From G020354785 sp964521285 (GTDB taxonomy: Bacteria > Bacteroidota > Bacteroidia > Bacteroidales > UBA10428), in the NCBI GenBank assembly GCA_964521285.1, contig CAZFQS010000006.1:128940-192939 (forward strand): a stretch of 64,000 bases of DNA. Direction: 5' to 3'. Numbering within the stretch: position 1 is the stretch's first letter; every line of letters starts with the position of its first letter. Below, piece after piece: positions 28,933-37,887 of the stretch. Below the pieces are notes generated by a model, which worked only from the letters and a program-made list of their open reading frames with translations, searched no databases and had not been told where the DNA came from. Position numbers and translations under genes: made by a program.

Positions 28933-29505
28933 TTAACGATAATAACTCTTTCCCCATATATTATTATACACAATCTCGTTTAAGGGTTTCCTCAGACGAG
29001 TTGCCTTTTCTCTCTTAATAAGTTCCTGCGGAAAACCTTCATATGATTCTGCAAGATATCCGACAGCTATCATAGCAACAGGATCATAGTCATCTGGTAT
29101 TTTAAGGGTATTTCTGGCTTTTTCATTATCATATCCTCCCATCTGATGAACAAATAGTCCCATAAATGTAGCCTGAATTATTAAATTGCTGACGGCAAGA
29201 CCAACATCATGAAATGCATATTTATTCATTTTTTTGTTGTAGCTTGAAATTGTTTCCGCTATACTTAATATAAGAACCGGCACTGTTCCGGCCCAAAGTT
29301 TATTTCCGGGTGACAGGCAGTCGAATAATCGATTAAAATCATCTTTATCCTTTCTTTTTGCGAACATAAAACGCCATGGCTGTTGATTATGACTTGAAGG
29401 GGCCCATCTGGCAGCTTCAAATAATAACTCAAGTTTTTCATTTTCTACAGGCCTGTCTGAAAAAAGTACAGGACTGCGCCGTTTAAGTATTAGCTCATTT
29501 ATCAT
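28933..29505 (-). CDS. Nitroreductase-family flavoprotein
   Basis: The 190-residue product has the FMN-binding pattern of the nitroreductase family: RRSPVLFSDRPV at the N-terminus (phosphate-binding Arg residues), ARWAPSSHNQQPWRF, and the C-terminal AVGYLAES. It would reduce nitro, quinone or related substrates with NAD(P)H in the cytoplasm. The natural substrate is not predictable. It is a single gene with its own promoter region, divergent from the ornithine aminotransferase gene. Confidence 0.93.
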   Translation of the reverse strand: MINELILKRRSPVLFSDRPVENEKLELLFEAARWAPSSHNQQPWRFMFAKRKDKDDFNRLFDCLSPGNKLWAGTVPVLILSIAETISSYNKKMNKYAFHDVGLAVSNLIIQATFMGLFVHQMGGYDNEKARNTLKIPDDYDPVAMIAVGYLAESYEGFPQELIKREKATRLRKPLNEIVYNNIWGKSYYR

Positions 29506-29623
29506 GCTGTTACTGACTTATTTTAAAAAATATCAATCTCAACGACAGAATTCTCCTATTGTCATAAATAAATAATAATAGTTAATTTAAATATAACAAT
29601 AAAAAAAACTTATAATTATTGCA

Positions 29624-29652
29624 TTGATATGAATAAAAATTCAATACTTTTG
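29624..29652 (+). promoter_or_regulatory. Promoter of ornithine aminotransferase gene
   Basis: TTG at 29624-29626 is followed after 18 bases by TACTTTTG (29645-29652), a perfect match to the Bacteroidota -7 consensus TAnnTTTG. It lies 36 bases upstream of the ATG at 29688. Confidence 0.6.
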
Positions 29653-29687
29653 CAAAAAAATACAATAATAAATTAAATTAATGAACT

Positions 29688-30905
29688 ATGACAAGTCAAG
29701 ATTACATGAACCTGGAAGAAAAGTACGGTGCACATAATTACCATCCGCTTCCAGTGGTCCTTGAAAAAGGAAAGGGTGTATTTGTATGGGATGTTGAGGG
29801 AAAGAAGTATTATGATTTCCTGTCAGCATATTCAGCGGTGAACCAGGGGCACAATCATCCCAAAATAATAAATGCACTGGTAAAGCAATCAAAAAAACTG
29901 GCACTTACTTCGAGGGCTTTTTATAATAACTGTCTTGGTGAATTTGAAGAATATATAACAAAGTTTTTCGGGTATGATAAAGTATTACCAATGAATACAG
30001 GTGCTGAAGGAGTTGAAACTGCATTAAAGCTTTGCAGGAAGTGGGCTTATGAAAAAAAAGGAATTCCCGAAAATAAGGCAAAGATCATCGTATGTGAAAA
30101 TAATTTTCATGGAAGGACAATTACTATAATTTCTATATCGACAGACCCGGATTCGTACAAAGGTTACGGCCCATATACGCCGGGATTTGAAATTATTCCA
30201 TATAATAATGTTGAGGCTTTGAAAAAGGAACTTGAGGATCCTAATGTGGCGGGTTTCCTGGTTGAACCAATTCAGGGTGAGGCAGGAGTATATGTCCCTG
30301 ATGACGGATATATAAAGAAAGCCTATGATCTATGTAAGGGGAAAAATGTTTTGTTTATAGCAGACGAGATTCAGACAGGACTGGCCAGAACGGGTAAAAT
30401 GATGGCATGTGATCATGATAGCGTGCATCCGGATATTTTAATTCTGGGCAAAGCTCTGTCAGGGGGTGTTTATCCTATTTCCGCGGCACTGGCTGATGAC
30501 GATATAATGTTGTGTATTAAACCCGGAGAACACGGTTCAACATATGGTGGTAATCCCATTGCCTCAAAAGTGGGCATTGTTGCATTAGAAGTAATTAAAA
30601 ATGAGAAACTTGCTGAAAACGCTGAAAAATTAGGTAAACTATTCAGAGAGGAATTGAAAAAGATTGAAGCAGAATTTGATATGGTGGAGATGGTACGTGG
30701 AAAAGGATTACTTAATGCAATGGTAATTAAACCAAAGGAAGGTAAAAAAGCATGGGATATTTGCCTTGCTTTAAAAGATAACGGATTAATAGCCAAGCCT
30801 ACACACGATCATATAATCAGATTTGCTCCTCCGCTGGTAATAACTCAGAAACAGATATATGATTGTATTGAGATTATTCATAAATCTTTAAAACAATTTA
30901 GCTAA
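29688..30905 (+). CDS. rocD: Ornithine--oxo-acid aminotransferase
   Basis: The 405-residue product is a class III PLP aminotransferase over its full length. The N-terminal NYHPLPVVLEKGKGVFVWDV is typical of ornithine aminotransferase. MNTGAEGVETALK binds the phosphate, ADEIQTGLARTG holds the cofactor Asp226, and Lys255 in ILGKALSGGVYP is the Schiff-base lysine. It converts ornithine and 2-oxoglutarate to glutamate semialdehyde and glutamate in the cytoplasm, feeding proline or glutamate metabolism. It is a single gene with a good promoter and a terminator. Confidence 0.96.
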   Translation: MTSQDYMNLEEKYGAHNYHPLPVVLEKGKGVFVWDVEGKKYYDFLSAYSAVNQGHNHPKIINALVKQSKKLALTSRAFYNNCLGEFEEYITKFFGYDKVLPMNTGAEGVETALKLCRKWAYEKKGIPENKAKIIVCENNFHGRTITIISISTDPDSYKGYGPYTPGFEIIPYNNVEALKKELEDPNVAGFLVEPIQGEAGVYVPDDGYIKKAYDLCKGKNVLFIADEIQTGLARTGKMMACDHDSVHPDILILGKALSGGVYPISAALADDDIMLCIKPGEHGSTYGGNPIASKVGIVALEVIKNEKLAENAEKLGKLFREELKKIEAEFDMVEMVRGKGLLNAMVIKPKEGKKAWDICLALKDNGLIAKPTHDHIIRFAPPLVITQKQIYDCIEIIHKSLKQFS

Positions 30906-30933
30906 TCACCTTACTCTTTAAACGCGTTAGCAG

Positions 30934-30966
30934 GCCTGGTTAAAATATTTTAGCCAGGCTTTTTAA
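30934..30966 (+). terminator. Rho-independent terminator after rocD
   Basis: GCCTGGTT (30934-30941) pairs with AGCCAGGC (30952-30959, one G-T pair) around an AT-rich loop and is followed by TTTTT. It lies 29 bases after the rocD stop. Confidence 0.85.
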
Positions 30967-31203
30967 TTGAAAATTTTAGCTCAGCATTATTAAAATCCTA
31001 TATATATTTATTTTAAGGTTAGAATTTTTTTACGGACTAAAATATTAAAACTGTTTTTTTCAGCATAGGGAAAATAATGTATCAGGAACTATATTTAACT
31101 ATTCTCGTATAAATTAGATGATATTATATTTAGTATTAAATTAATTGAAAATTTATTCTTACATTTAATTAGTGGTTTTTACTAAATTATCATTATAATT
31201 CTT

Positions 31204-32829
31204 ATGGGATATAAAGTTCTTGTAATCGATGATAATAAGGACAATAGAGATTTAGTTAAGAATATACTCATTTCCTCTGATAAAAATTATAAAATATTAA
31301 CTGCAGCAAACAATAAAGAAGGCTATGAGGCTGCTGTTAATAATTTGCCTGACATTATTCTGCTGGATAATAGCATGCCTGGGAATGGCGGACTGAAAAC
31401 ACTTGAACTTATTCGTGCAAAAACAACAACTAAAGACATTCCCGTAATTTTAATTACTTCCTTTGATAAGCCTGAGAATCTTAAAGATATCTTTAAAATG
31501 GGCCATGTCGATTGTATAACCAAGCCCATAAATAATTTTGAATTACTTCTAAGGGTCAAAAAAACACTTGATTTTAAGGAATCTATTAAAAGCACAAATG
31601 AATTATTAAACAAGTATCAGACTGAAAAGGAGGAGATGGAAAAAAGAGCTATGATCCCTCATAGTCTGCAAAATTCTTTTATTTTAATCAATACAAATGG
31701 AGAACTTGAATGGGCAAATGACGGGTTTAGAAATCTGCACGGTTATAAACTGGATGAATTTAAGGACAGATTTGGCAGTACAATTTTTAGCCTGTGTAAC
31801 CGGACAGATATTTTAAATCTGTTTAGCAAATGTGTAAAGGAGAAAGAACCAATCAATTATGTAAACAAAATAAAAACAAAGTCAGGAGAGGACAGGTGGC
31901 TGCAGACTTACATCTCCCCAAGGTTAAATCATAACGATAAAATTGATAAACTTATAGCTATTGAAACCGATATAACTCTTATGAAGAAAAAGGAGGAAGA
32001 GCTGAATCAGCAAAATAAGAGAATGACTTTAATCAAGGAGAACCTGGAGAAAGCAAATTCATTGCTTGAAGAACAGAAAAAAGAAATAAACATCCAAAAA
32101 CAACTCATTGAAGAGGAACAGAATAAATCCGAGGATTTATTACTTAATATTTTACCATTTGAGATAGCCAGGCAGCTAAAAAGCAAAGGAAAGGCAGGTA
32201 CCAGGCACTACAGCGTGGTAAGTGTTGTATTTGCGGATTTTAAGGGATTTTCAAAGATAAGTAAAGAGCTTGAGCCAAAAGATTTGGTAAACATCCTTGA
32301 TACTTATTTTGCCAAATTTGATGAAATAATTGATAAGCATTACCTTGAAAAAATAAAAACAATAGGTGATGCTTATATGTTTGCCGGGGGATTACCCTTA
32401 AGAAATAAGAGTAATCCGTTTGATGCGGTTATTGCAGCCCTTGAAATTCAGAGTTATATGAATATCTTAAATGATTCAAAGGTTCTGAACAATCTGTCAG
32501 TTTGGGAATTAAGGCTTGGTATACATACAGGCCCTGTTGTGGCAGGTGTTGTTGGTAAGAAAAAATTTGCCTATGACATTTGGGGAGATACAGTAAACGT
32601 AGCAAGCAGGATGGAACAGACAGGGCATGCAGGCATGGTAAATATTTCAGGTCCGACTTATAAATATATTAAAGACTTCTTTGAATGTGATTACAGGGGG
32701 AAGATTGAGGCAAAGAATATTGGGAAAGTAGATATGTACTTTGTTAATCGCATAAAGGATGAATACTCGGAAGACATGCTGGGTTATATACCGAATAAAG
32801 AATTTATTAACATGATAAATAAGCTGTAG
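31204..32829 (+). CDS. Response regulator with PAS and class III adenylate cyclase domains
   Basis: The 541-residue soluble protein has a receiver domain (1-122; Asp9/Asp10, phosphoacceptor Asp55, Thr85, Lys107), a PAS domain (about 150-262; SFILINTNGELEWANDGF), a coiled coil (about 262-312) and a class III cyclase domain (about 335-520). The cyclase keeps metal-binding Asp345 and Asp389, the adenine-selecting Lys385 and Asp458 (YDIWGD), and the transition-state Asn465 and Arg469, so it should be active and ATP-specific. It would make cAMP in response to phosphorylation by a kinase encoded elsewhere and to a PAS ligand. The preceding 298 bases are AT-rich and hold the rocD terminator but no gene. 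Confidence 0.94.
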   Translation: MGYKVLVIDDNKDNRDLVKNILISSDKNYKILTAANNKEGYEAAVNNLPDIILLDNSMPGNGGLKTLELIRAKTTTKDIPVILITSFDKPENLKDIFKMGHVDCITKPINNFELLLRVKKTLDFKESIKSTNELLNKYQTEKEEMEKRAMIPHSLQNSFILINTNGELEWANDGFRNLHGYKLDEFKDRFGSTIFSLCNRTDILNLFSKCVKEKEPINYVNKIKTKSGEDRWLQTYISPRLNHNDKIDKLIAIETDITLMKKKEEELNQQNKRMTLIKENLEKANSLLEEQKKEINIQKQLIEEEQNKSEDLLLNILPFEIARQLKSKGKAGTRHYSVVSVVFADFKGFSKISKELEPKDLVNILDTYFAKFDEIIDKHYLEKIKTIGDAYMFAGGLPLRNKSNPFDAVIAALEIQSYMNILNDSKVLNNLSVWELRLGIHTGPVVAGVVGKKKFAYDIWGDTVNVASRMEQTGHAGMVNISGPTYKYIKDFFECDYRGKIEAKNIGKVDMYFVNRIKDEYSEDMLGYIPNKEFINMINKL

Positions 32830-32835
32830 GGATTC

Positions 32836-33144
32836 TTATTTTTTATGCCTTAATTTCAATACCTCAACAACGTCCTCTATCCTGTAATTCCTGGCTGATA
32901 ACAACACCAGCAGGTGATATATCAGGTCCGCGGCCTCATTTAAAAAGAAATTATCATTACTACCGGATGATTCAATAACCAGTTCTACGGCTTCTTCTCC
33001 GACTTTTCTGGCAATAACATTCAATCCTTTTTGAAATAATCCGGAAGTATAAGATCCTTCAGGCATTTCAACTTTTCTCTGATCTATCAGATTTTGCAAA
33101 TAAACTAAAAAATTGATGGTTTCAGGATTATTTTTAGAACTCAT
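32836..33144 (-). CDS. hisE: Phosphoribosyl-ATP pyrophosphatase, stand-alone HisE
   Basis: The 102-residue product is the MazG-like HisE domain alone: FLVYLQNLIDQRK, PEGSYTSGLFQKGLNVIARKVGEEAVELVIES and NEAADLIYHLLVLL. It hydrolyses phosphoribosyl-ATP to phosphoribosyl-AMP, step 2 of histidine synthesis. In Bacteroidota this is usually the C-terminal half of a fused HisIE protein; here there are only 26 bases between it and hisF, so there is no HisI part. It is the last gene of the his operon and converges with the cyclase gene. Confidence 0.94.
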   Translation of the reverse strand: MSSKNNPETINFLVYLQNLIDQRKVEMPEGSYTSGLFQKGLNVIARKVGEEAVELVIESSGSNDNFFLNEAADLIYHLLVLLSARNYRIEDVVEVLKLRHKK

Positions 33145-33170
33145 TTTATAATTTATTGGTTAGTTATTTA

Positions 33171-33926
33171 TCAAAACCTTACAGGTATATTCCTGTTTCT
33201 CAGGAATTGTTTTAATTGCGGAACAGATATCTCATTAAAGTGAAAAATACTTGCTGCCAGTCCGGCATCAGCTTTTCCGTAAGTAAACACTTCGGCAAAA
33301 TGTTCCATAGTACCGGCTCCTCCTGACGCGATCACGGGAATAGACAGGGATTCTGATAATTTAGCCAGAGCCTCGCAGGCAAAACCATTCTTTGTGCCGT
33401 CATGGTTCATAGATGTAAAAAGAATTTCTCCTGCTCCTCTTTCTTCGGCTTCTTTTGCCCAGGAAAACAGTTCTTTATTGCTGGGAATTCTACCGCCATT
33501 AACAAAAACAGTCCATTTGTTATCCTTTAACTGTGCATCTATTGCCACAACAACAAACTGGCTTCCGAAATTTTCTGCAATCTGATTGATTAATTCAGGT
33601 GTTTTCACTGCAGAAGTATTTATTGATAACTTATCGGCTCCTGCATTTAACAGTGTGTCGGCATCGCCAAGTTCATTAATACCTCCTCCGACAGTAAAAG
33701 GTATATCCAGGTACATTGATATTTCCCTGACCAGCCTGGCGAATAGCTTCCTGTTTTCATGGCTTGCGGTAATATCCAAATATACCAGTTCATCAGCACC
33801 TGCATCAGAATATTTTGATCCCATCGCTACAGGATCACCAACTTCCTGAATATTTAAAAAGTTTATTCCCTTTACAACTTTTCCGTCTCTTATATCCAGG
33901 CAGGGTATTATTCTCTTGGCAAGCAT
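33171..33926 (-). CDS. hisF: Imidazole glycerol phosphate synthase, cyclase subunit
   Basis: The start is set at the ATG at 33926, giving 251 residues beginning MLAKRIIPCLDIRDGKVVKG, the usual HisF start and length; a TTG at 33965 would add 13 unrelated residues. The catalytic Asp of PCLDIRDG and the second Asp in VVVAIDAQ are present, with the phosphate-binding FTVGGGI and ASGGAGT loops of the TIM barrel. It works with HisH to make imidazole glycerol phosphate and AICAR. Confidence 0.96.
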   Translation of the reverse strand: MLAKRIIPCLDIRDGKVVKGINFLNIQEVGDPVAMGSKYSDAGADELVYLDITASHENRKLFARLVREISMYLDIPFTVGGGINELGDADTLLNAGADKLSINTSAVKTPELINQIAENFGSQFVVVAIDAQLKDNKWTVFVNGGRIPSNKELFSWAKEAEERGAGEILFTSMNHDGTKNGFACEALAKLSESLSIPVIASGGAGTMEHFAEVFTYGKADAGLAASIFHFNEISVPQLKQFLRNRNIPVRF

Positions 33927-34012
33927 TTGTTTTTCCGTGTTTAAGTCAACTGTTTCTTTTAACAAGCAATTTTCCCTGCTATTTTTAACAGGGGACAGGG
34001 GTGGTATTCTTA

Positions 34013-34744
34013 TTATTTATCATTCAGAACAAATTTACTTAATTCTTCAAGGCTTATCATTCCTTCATAAATAGCTTTCCCTAAAATAACACCATACAGG
34101 TTTAAGTTATTTAGTTCTTGAATCTCTGTAATATGTGTTATTCCTCCACTGGCAATTATATTTAATTCAGGAAATTTTTCTTTTAAGTCTTTGTAAAGGT
34201 TGATGGAGGATCCCATCAGCATGCCATCTTTTGAAATATCTGTGCATAGTATATATTTGACGCCAGCTTCCTGGTTATCCTTTATAAAATCAAACAAGTG
34301 AACATCGGTTAAACTTGTCCATCCGCTTATTGCAAGTTTATCATCTTTTACATCTGCTCCGGCGATAATTCTGTGGCTTCCATATTTGTTCAGCCATGAC
34401 CTGAATGTCGAAGGTTCTATTACAGCTATGCTGCCTATAGTTGCAAATGAAGCACCACTTGAAAATACCTTTGCCAGGTCATCTTCAGTTTTTATTCCTC
34501 CTCCGAAATCAATTACCAGATTCGTCTCTGATGCTATCTTTTCCAGTATTTTAAGATTTATAACTTTTTTTGCTTTGGCACCTTCGAGGTCAACTATATG
34601 CAGTCGTTTGAGACCTGCATCCTCAAATATTTTAGCCACTTCGAGAGGATTCTCGTCATATATTATCTGGGTGGAGTATTCACCCTGCTGTAATCGGACA
34701 CATTTTCCTTCAATGATGTCAATTGCCGGTATAATTTCTATCAT
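34013..34744 (-). CDS. hisA: Phosphoribosylformimino-AICAR phosphate isomerase
   Basis: The 243-residue TIM-barrel protein begins IEIIPAIDIIEGKCVRLQQG, carrying the catalytic Asp of AIDI, and has FGGGIKTEDDL, the second catalytic Asp in LCTDISKDGML, and the IASGGI phosphate loop. It catalyses the Amadori isomerisation step of histidine synthesis. It overlaps hisH by 4 bases, indicating coupled translation. Confidence 0.97.
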   Translation of the reverse strand: MIEIIPAIDIIEGKCVRLQQGEYSTQIIYDENPLEVAKIFEDAGLKRLHIVDLEGAKAKKVINLKILEKIASETNLVIDFGGGIKTEDDLAKVFSSGASFATIGSIAVIEPSTFRSWLNKYGSHRIIAGADVKDDKLAISGWTSLTDVHLFDFIKDNQEAGVKYILCTDISKDGMLMGSSINLYKDLKEKFPELNIIASGGITHITEIQELNNLNLYGVILGKAIYEGMISLEELSKFVLNDK

Positions 34745-35340
34745 AGCCTTATAAAGTTTTCAAGTATTTTTGCTCCTGCCTTACCGCTTTTTTCAGGATG
34801 GAACTGGGTAGCATAAAAATTATCCTTATATAAAGCTGCACTAAAAGGCAGAATATAATCACATTGAGCTGCCGTATCTTTTCCTAATGTGACATAATAA
34901 CTATGTACAAAATATACATATTTATTTTCAAGTGTTGAATCAAATATTCGGTTTTTCAGATTATATATATTATTCCATCCCATCTGAGGAACTTTGGTAA
35001 TATTTTCCATTCCCGGCTCAGGGACAAATTTTTTTACTTTTTCATCAAAAATACCTATACAATCGGTATTTCTTTCTTCAGAGTGTTTGCATAACAATTG
35101 CATACCCAGGCAAATTCCAAGCAATGGTTGTTTCAGTTCTTTAATAAGTATATCCAGTTTGTTCTTTTTAAGGTACTGCATTGTTGTGCTGGCTTCTCCC
35201 ACCCCCGGAAATATAACCCTGTCAGCTGACAATATTTTCCCGTGGTCATTTGTTATTTCAGCACTTACTCCTAATCTTCGCAGTGCATAATCAACCGATT
35301 TTATATTTCCGGCATTATATTTTATTATAACAATATTCAT
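34741..35340 (-). CDS. hisH: Imidazole glycerol phosphate synthase, glutaminase subunit
   Basis: The 199-residue class I glutamine amidotransferase has the nucleophile Cys in LLGICLGMQLL and the His-Glu pair in ATQFHPEKSG. FPGVGEASTTMQYL is the oxyanion-strand region. It delivers ammonia to HisF. It lies between hisB and hisA in the same operon. Confidence 0.97.
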   Translation of the reverse strand: MNIVIIKYNAGNIKSVDYALRRLGVSAEITNDHGKILSADRVIFPGVGEASTTMQYLKKNKLDILIKELKQPLLGICLGMQLLCKHSEERNTDCIGIFDEKVKKFVPEPGMENITKVPQMGWNNIYNLKNRIFDSTLENKYVYFVHSYYVTLGKDTAAQCDYILPFSAALYKDNFYATQFHPEKSGKAGAKILENFIRL

Positions 35341-35355
35341 TTATATTTTGTTCTA

Positions 35356-36477
35356 CTATAGTGTTCCTTTTGTTGTTGGTATTTCCCTGTTAAAGGCATT
35401 CCGTTTTATTGCCATTTTTATTGCTTTGGCAAATGCCTTGAAAATAGCTTCAATTTTATGGTGTTCATTTTTACCTTCAGCCCTTAAATTAAGATTACAT
35501 CTTGCGGCATCTGAGAATGACTTAAAAAAGTGGTAAAACATCTCTGTGGGCATCTCTCCGATCTTTTCCCTTGAAAATTCAACATTCCATACCAGCCAGC
35601 TTCTCCCTGCAAAATCAATTACTGCCTGTGCCAGCGAATCATCCATGGGCAGGACAAATCCATATCTTTCAATTCCAGCTTTGTCCCCCAGTGCCTTATT
35701 AATTGCTTCTCCCAGGGCAATGGCTGTATCCTCAATAGTATGGTGTTCATCAACTTCCAGGTCTCCTTTAACTGCCAAATTTAAATCTATATTTGCATGT
35801 TTTGGTATTTGCTCAAGAATATGATCAAAAAATCCCAGGCCGGTTTCAATATCTGACCTGCCTGAACCATCCAGGTTTATTTCAATCGTTATATCTGTTT
35901 CACCTGTCTTCCTGTGAACTTTAACTGAGCGTTGTCCCAGAGCCACCAACTCATAGATCTTATCCCAGTCATTTGTAATAAGCGAACAATTTTTTTCAAG
36001 TCCGCTTTTTTTTATCTTATCCCATTCATCCTTATCAGAGAAAAGTATTCCTTTTGTTCCAAGGTTTTTAGCCATTTCAATATCAGTAAGCCTGTCTCCT
36101 ATAACATATGAATTCTGCAGATCATAATCACCGGTAGTATATTTTTTAAGCAAACCTGTTTTTGGTTTTCTTGTTGCGGCATTATCATAGGGAAAGGACT
36201 TATCAATCAGAACATCATCAAATACAATACCCTCATTTTCGAATGCTTTTATCATCTTGTTTTGTACAAGCCAGAATGTATCTTCAGGAAAAGAATCAGT
36301 TCCCAGTCCGTCCTGGTTTGTTACAATTACCAGCTTATAGTCAAGATTTTGTTTAATTAAAAACAGGTTTCTGAATACTTTTGGTATAAACTCAAGTTTT
36401 TCCAAAGAATCAACCTGCTCATCCGGTGACTCTTTTATAAGTGTTCCGTCTCTGTCAATAAATAGTACTTTTCTCAT
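35356..36477 (-). CDS. hisB: Bifunctional histidinol-phosphatase / imidazoleglycerol-phosphate dehydratase
   Basis: The 373-residue product has an N-terminal HAD phosphatase (about 1-165; nucleophile motif FIDRDGTLI, VIGDRLTDIEMAKN) and a C-terminal dehydratase (about 180-373; DHHTIEDTAIALGEA-type EHHTIEDTAIALGEAI and GKNEHHKIEAIFKAFAKA with the metal-binding His/Glu residues). It performs steps 7 and 9 of histidine synthesis. The start overlaps the hisC stop by one base. Confidence 0.97.
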   Translation of the reverse strand: MRKVLFIDRDGTLIKESPDEQVDSLEKLEFIPKVFRNLFLIKQNLDYKLVIVTNQDGLGTDSFPEDTFWLVQNKMIKAFENEGIVFDDVLIDKSFPYDNAATRKPKTGLLKKYTTGDYDLQNSYVIGDRLTDIEMAKNLGTKGILFSDKDEWDKIKKSGLEKNCSLITNDWDKIYELVALGQRSVKVHRKTGETDITIEINLDGSGRSDIETGLGFFDHILEQIPKHANIDLNLAVKGDLEVDEHHTIEDTAIALGEAINKALGDKAGIERYGFVLPMDDSLAQAVIDFAGRSWLVWNVEFSREKIGEMPTEMFYHFFKSFSDAARCNLNLRAEGKNEHHKIEAIFKAFAKAIKMAIKRNAFNREIPTTKGTL

Positions 36478-37526
36478 TATTTTGATAATATCTGTATATA
36501 TTCTTTTAATGCATCCATGAGCATGATATTTTCATCTTCTGTTCCAACTGTAATTCTAAGGCATCCTTCACAAAGAATAATATTCGACCTGTCTCTTACA
36601 ATTATTTTTTTATCGACCAGGTAATCATATAGTTCTTTTGCTGAATTAACTTTAACCAGGAGAAAGTTGGCGTCAGATGGATACACTCTATTTACAACAG
36701 GAAGTATATTTAACTCCTTAACCAGGTTGTCTCTTGACTTTAATATCCTGTCTATCCAGTTATTTTTGGATTTGTTATCCTTAAGTTCCTTATTGGCTGT
36801 TTCCAGGGTCAGGCTGCTAATATTATAGGGATACTTAATCTTATTTAGAACATTTATGATTTCATAAGAAGCAAATGCCATTCCTAACCTTATACCTGCC
36901 AGTCCCCAGGCCTTGCTGAAAGTCTGCAGAATAACCAGATTTTTATATTCGTTAAGTATAGATAACAGGCTGCCTTTCATTGAGAAATCAATATATGCTT
37001 CATCAACGACTACAATTCCGTTAAAATTTTTTAAGATAGTTATTATGTCCTTCTTATTAAAGCTGTTGGCAGTAGGATTATTTGGAGAGCATAAGAAGAT
37101 GAGTTTTGTATTATTATCTGCTGCCTTTAAAATTCCTTTGGTATCTAACTGGAAGTCACCGGTTAGTAAAACCGTAATAAATTTCACACCATTTATATCG
37201 GCCAGGACCTTATACATACCGTAGGACGGTTCAACTGACACTATATTATCGATGCGTGGTTCACAAAAAGCCCGTATCAGAAGATCGATTGATTCATCGC
37301 TGCCATTGCCAAGAAATATGCTCCCGGGTTTGATCCCTTTAATAGCGGAGATTTTTTCTTTTACCTCCACCTGCAAAGGATCAGGATACCTGTTATATGA
37401 GTTGTCATACGGATTTTCATTTGCGTCCAGAAAGACAGCTTCTTTCCCTGTATATTCATCCCTTGCCGATGAATAGGGTTTAAGATTTTTTATATTCTCC
37501 CTCAATATTTTGTCTAAAGAAAACAT
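36477..37526 (-). CDS. hisC: Histidinol-phosphate aminotransferase
   Basis: The 349-residue class I/II PLP aminotransferase has FLDANENPYDN at the N-terminus, the cofactor Asp in VVDEAYIDF, the Schiff-base Lys in LQTFSKAWGLAGIRLG, and the C-terminal LRITVGT. It converts imidazole acetol phosphate to histidinol phosphate. It is the first gene of the operon in this window; hisG and hisD, which often precede it, are not here. The upstream gap shows no obvious attenuator with His codons. Confidence 0.96.
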   Translation of the reverse strand: MFSLDKILRENIKNLKPYSSARDEYTGKEAVFLDANENPYDNSYNRYPDPLQVEVKEKISAIKGIKPGSIFLGNGSDESIDLLIRAFCEPRIDNIVSVEPSYGMYKVLADINGVKFITVLLTGDFQLDTKGILKAADNNTKLIFLCSPNNPTANSFNKKDIITILKNFNGIVVVDEAYIDFSMKGSLLSILNEYKNLVILQTFSKAWGLAGIRLGMAFASYEIINVLNKIKYPYNISSLTLETANKELKDNKSKNNWIDRILKSRDNLVKELNILPVVNRVYPSDANFLLVKVNSAKELYDYLVDKKIIVRDRSNIILCEGCLRITVGTEDENIMLMDALKEYIQILSK

Positions 37527-37887
37527 TTACTAGTTCAAGGTTTAAAGTTTAAAGTTTATTCTGTAAAAAAATTAAAAGCTACGAGCAACAAGAAACCAGT
37601 GACTAACAACTTAAATATATTTCTTTGCAAAAATATATATTTTTCCGGGTTTCAGGTTTAATGTTTGGTGTTCTTTGTAAACAGTCTCCAGGGTGTCAGT
37701 GCTCATAATTGTTAAATTACTGTAAATCAGACGTTTCCATATTAAGGGCGCTATCCCAATGGCTGTCCCCTTTAACTCTGTTAAGAAAAATAATAACTAT
37801 TTAATCTTAGTATTTTATTTTTTACTAACTTAACATTGGATTTTAAATCAACCTGGGGAAAATATGTTTAATTAAAAACTTAATAAA
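37527..37887. other. Divergent intergenic region upstream of hisC
   Basis: The 361 bases hold short AT-rich direct repeats of the form GTTTAAA near 37540-37560 and, at 37744-37776, a reverse-strand relative of the dispersed GGGGACAGC repeat seen at 62024-62040. I see no gene and no His-codon leader peptide. The promoters of hisC and of the lipoprotein gene should be here but I could not place them convincingly. Confidence 0.45.

Noticed and set aside
33927..33965. Longer HisF starting at a TTG at 33965
   Set aside because: HisF proteins begin at the MLAKRIIPCLD segment, and the ATG at 33926 gives the usual length.
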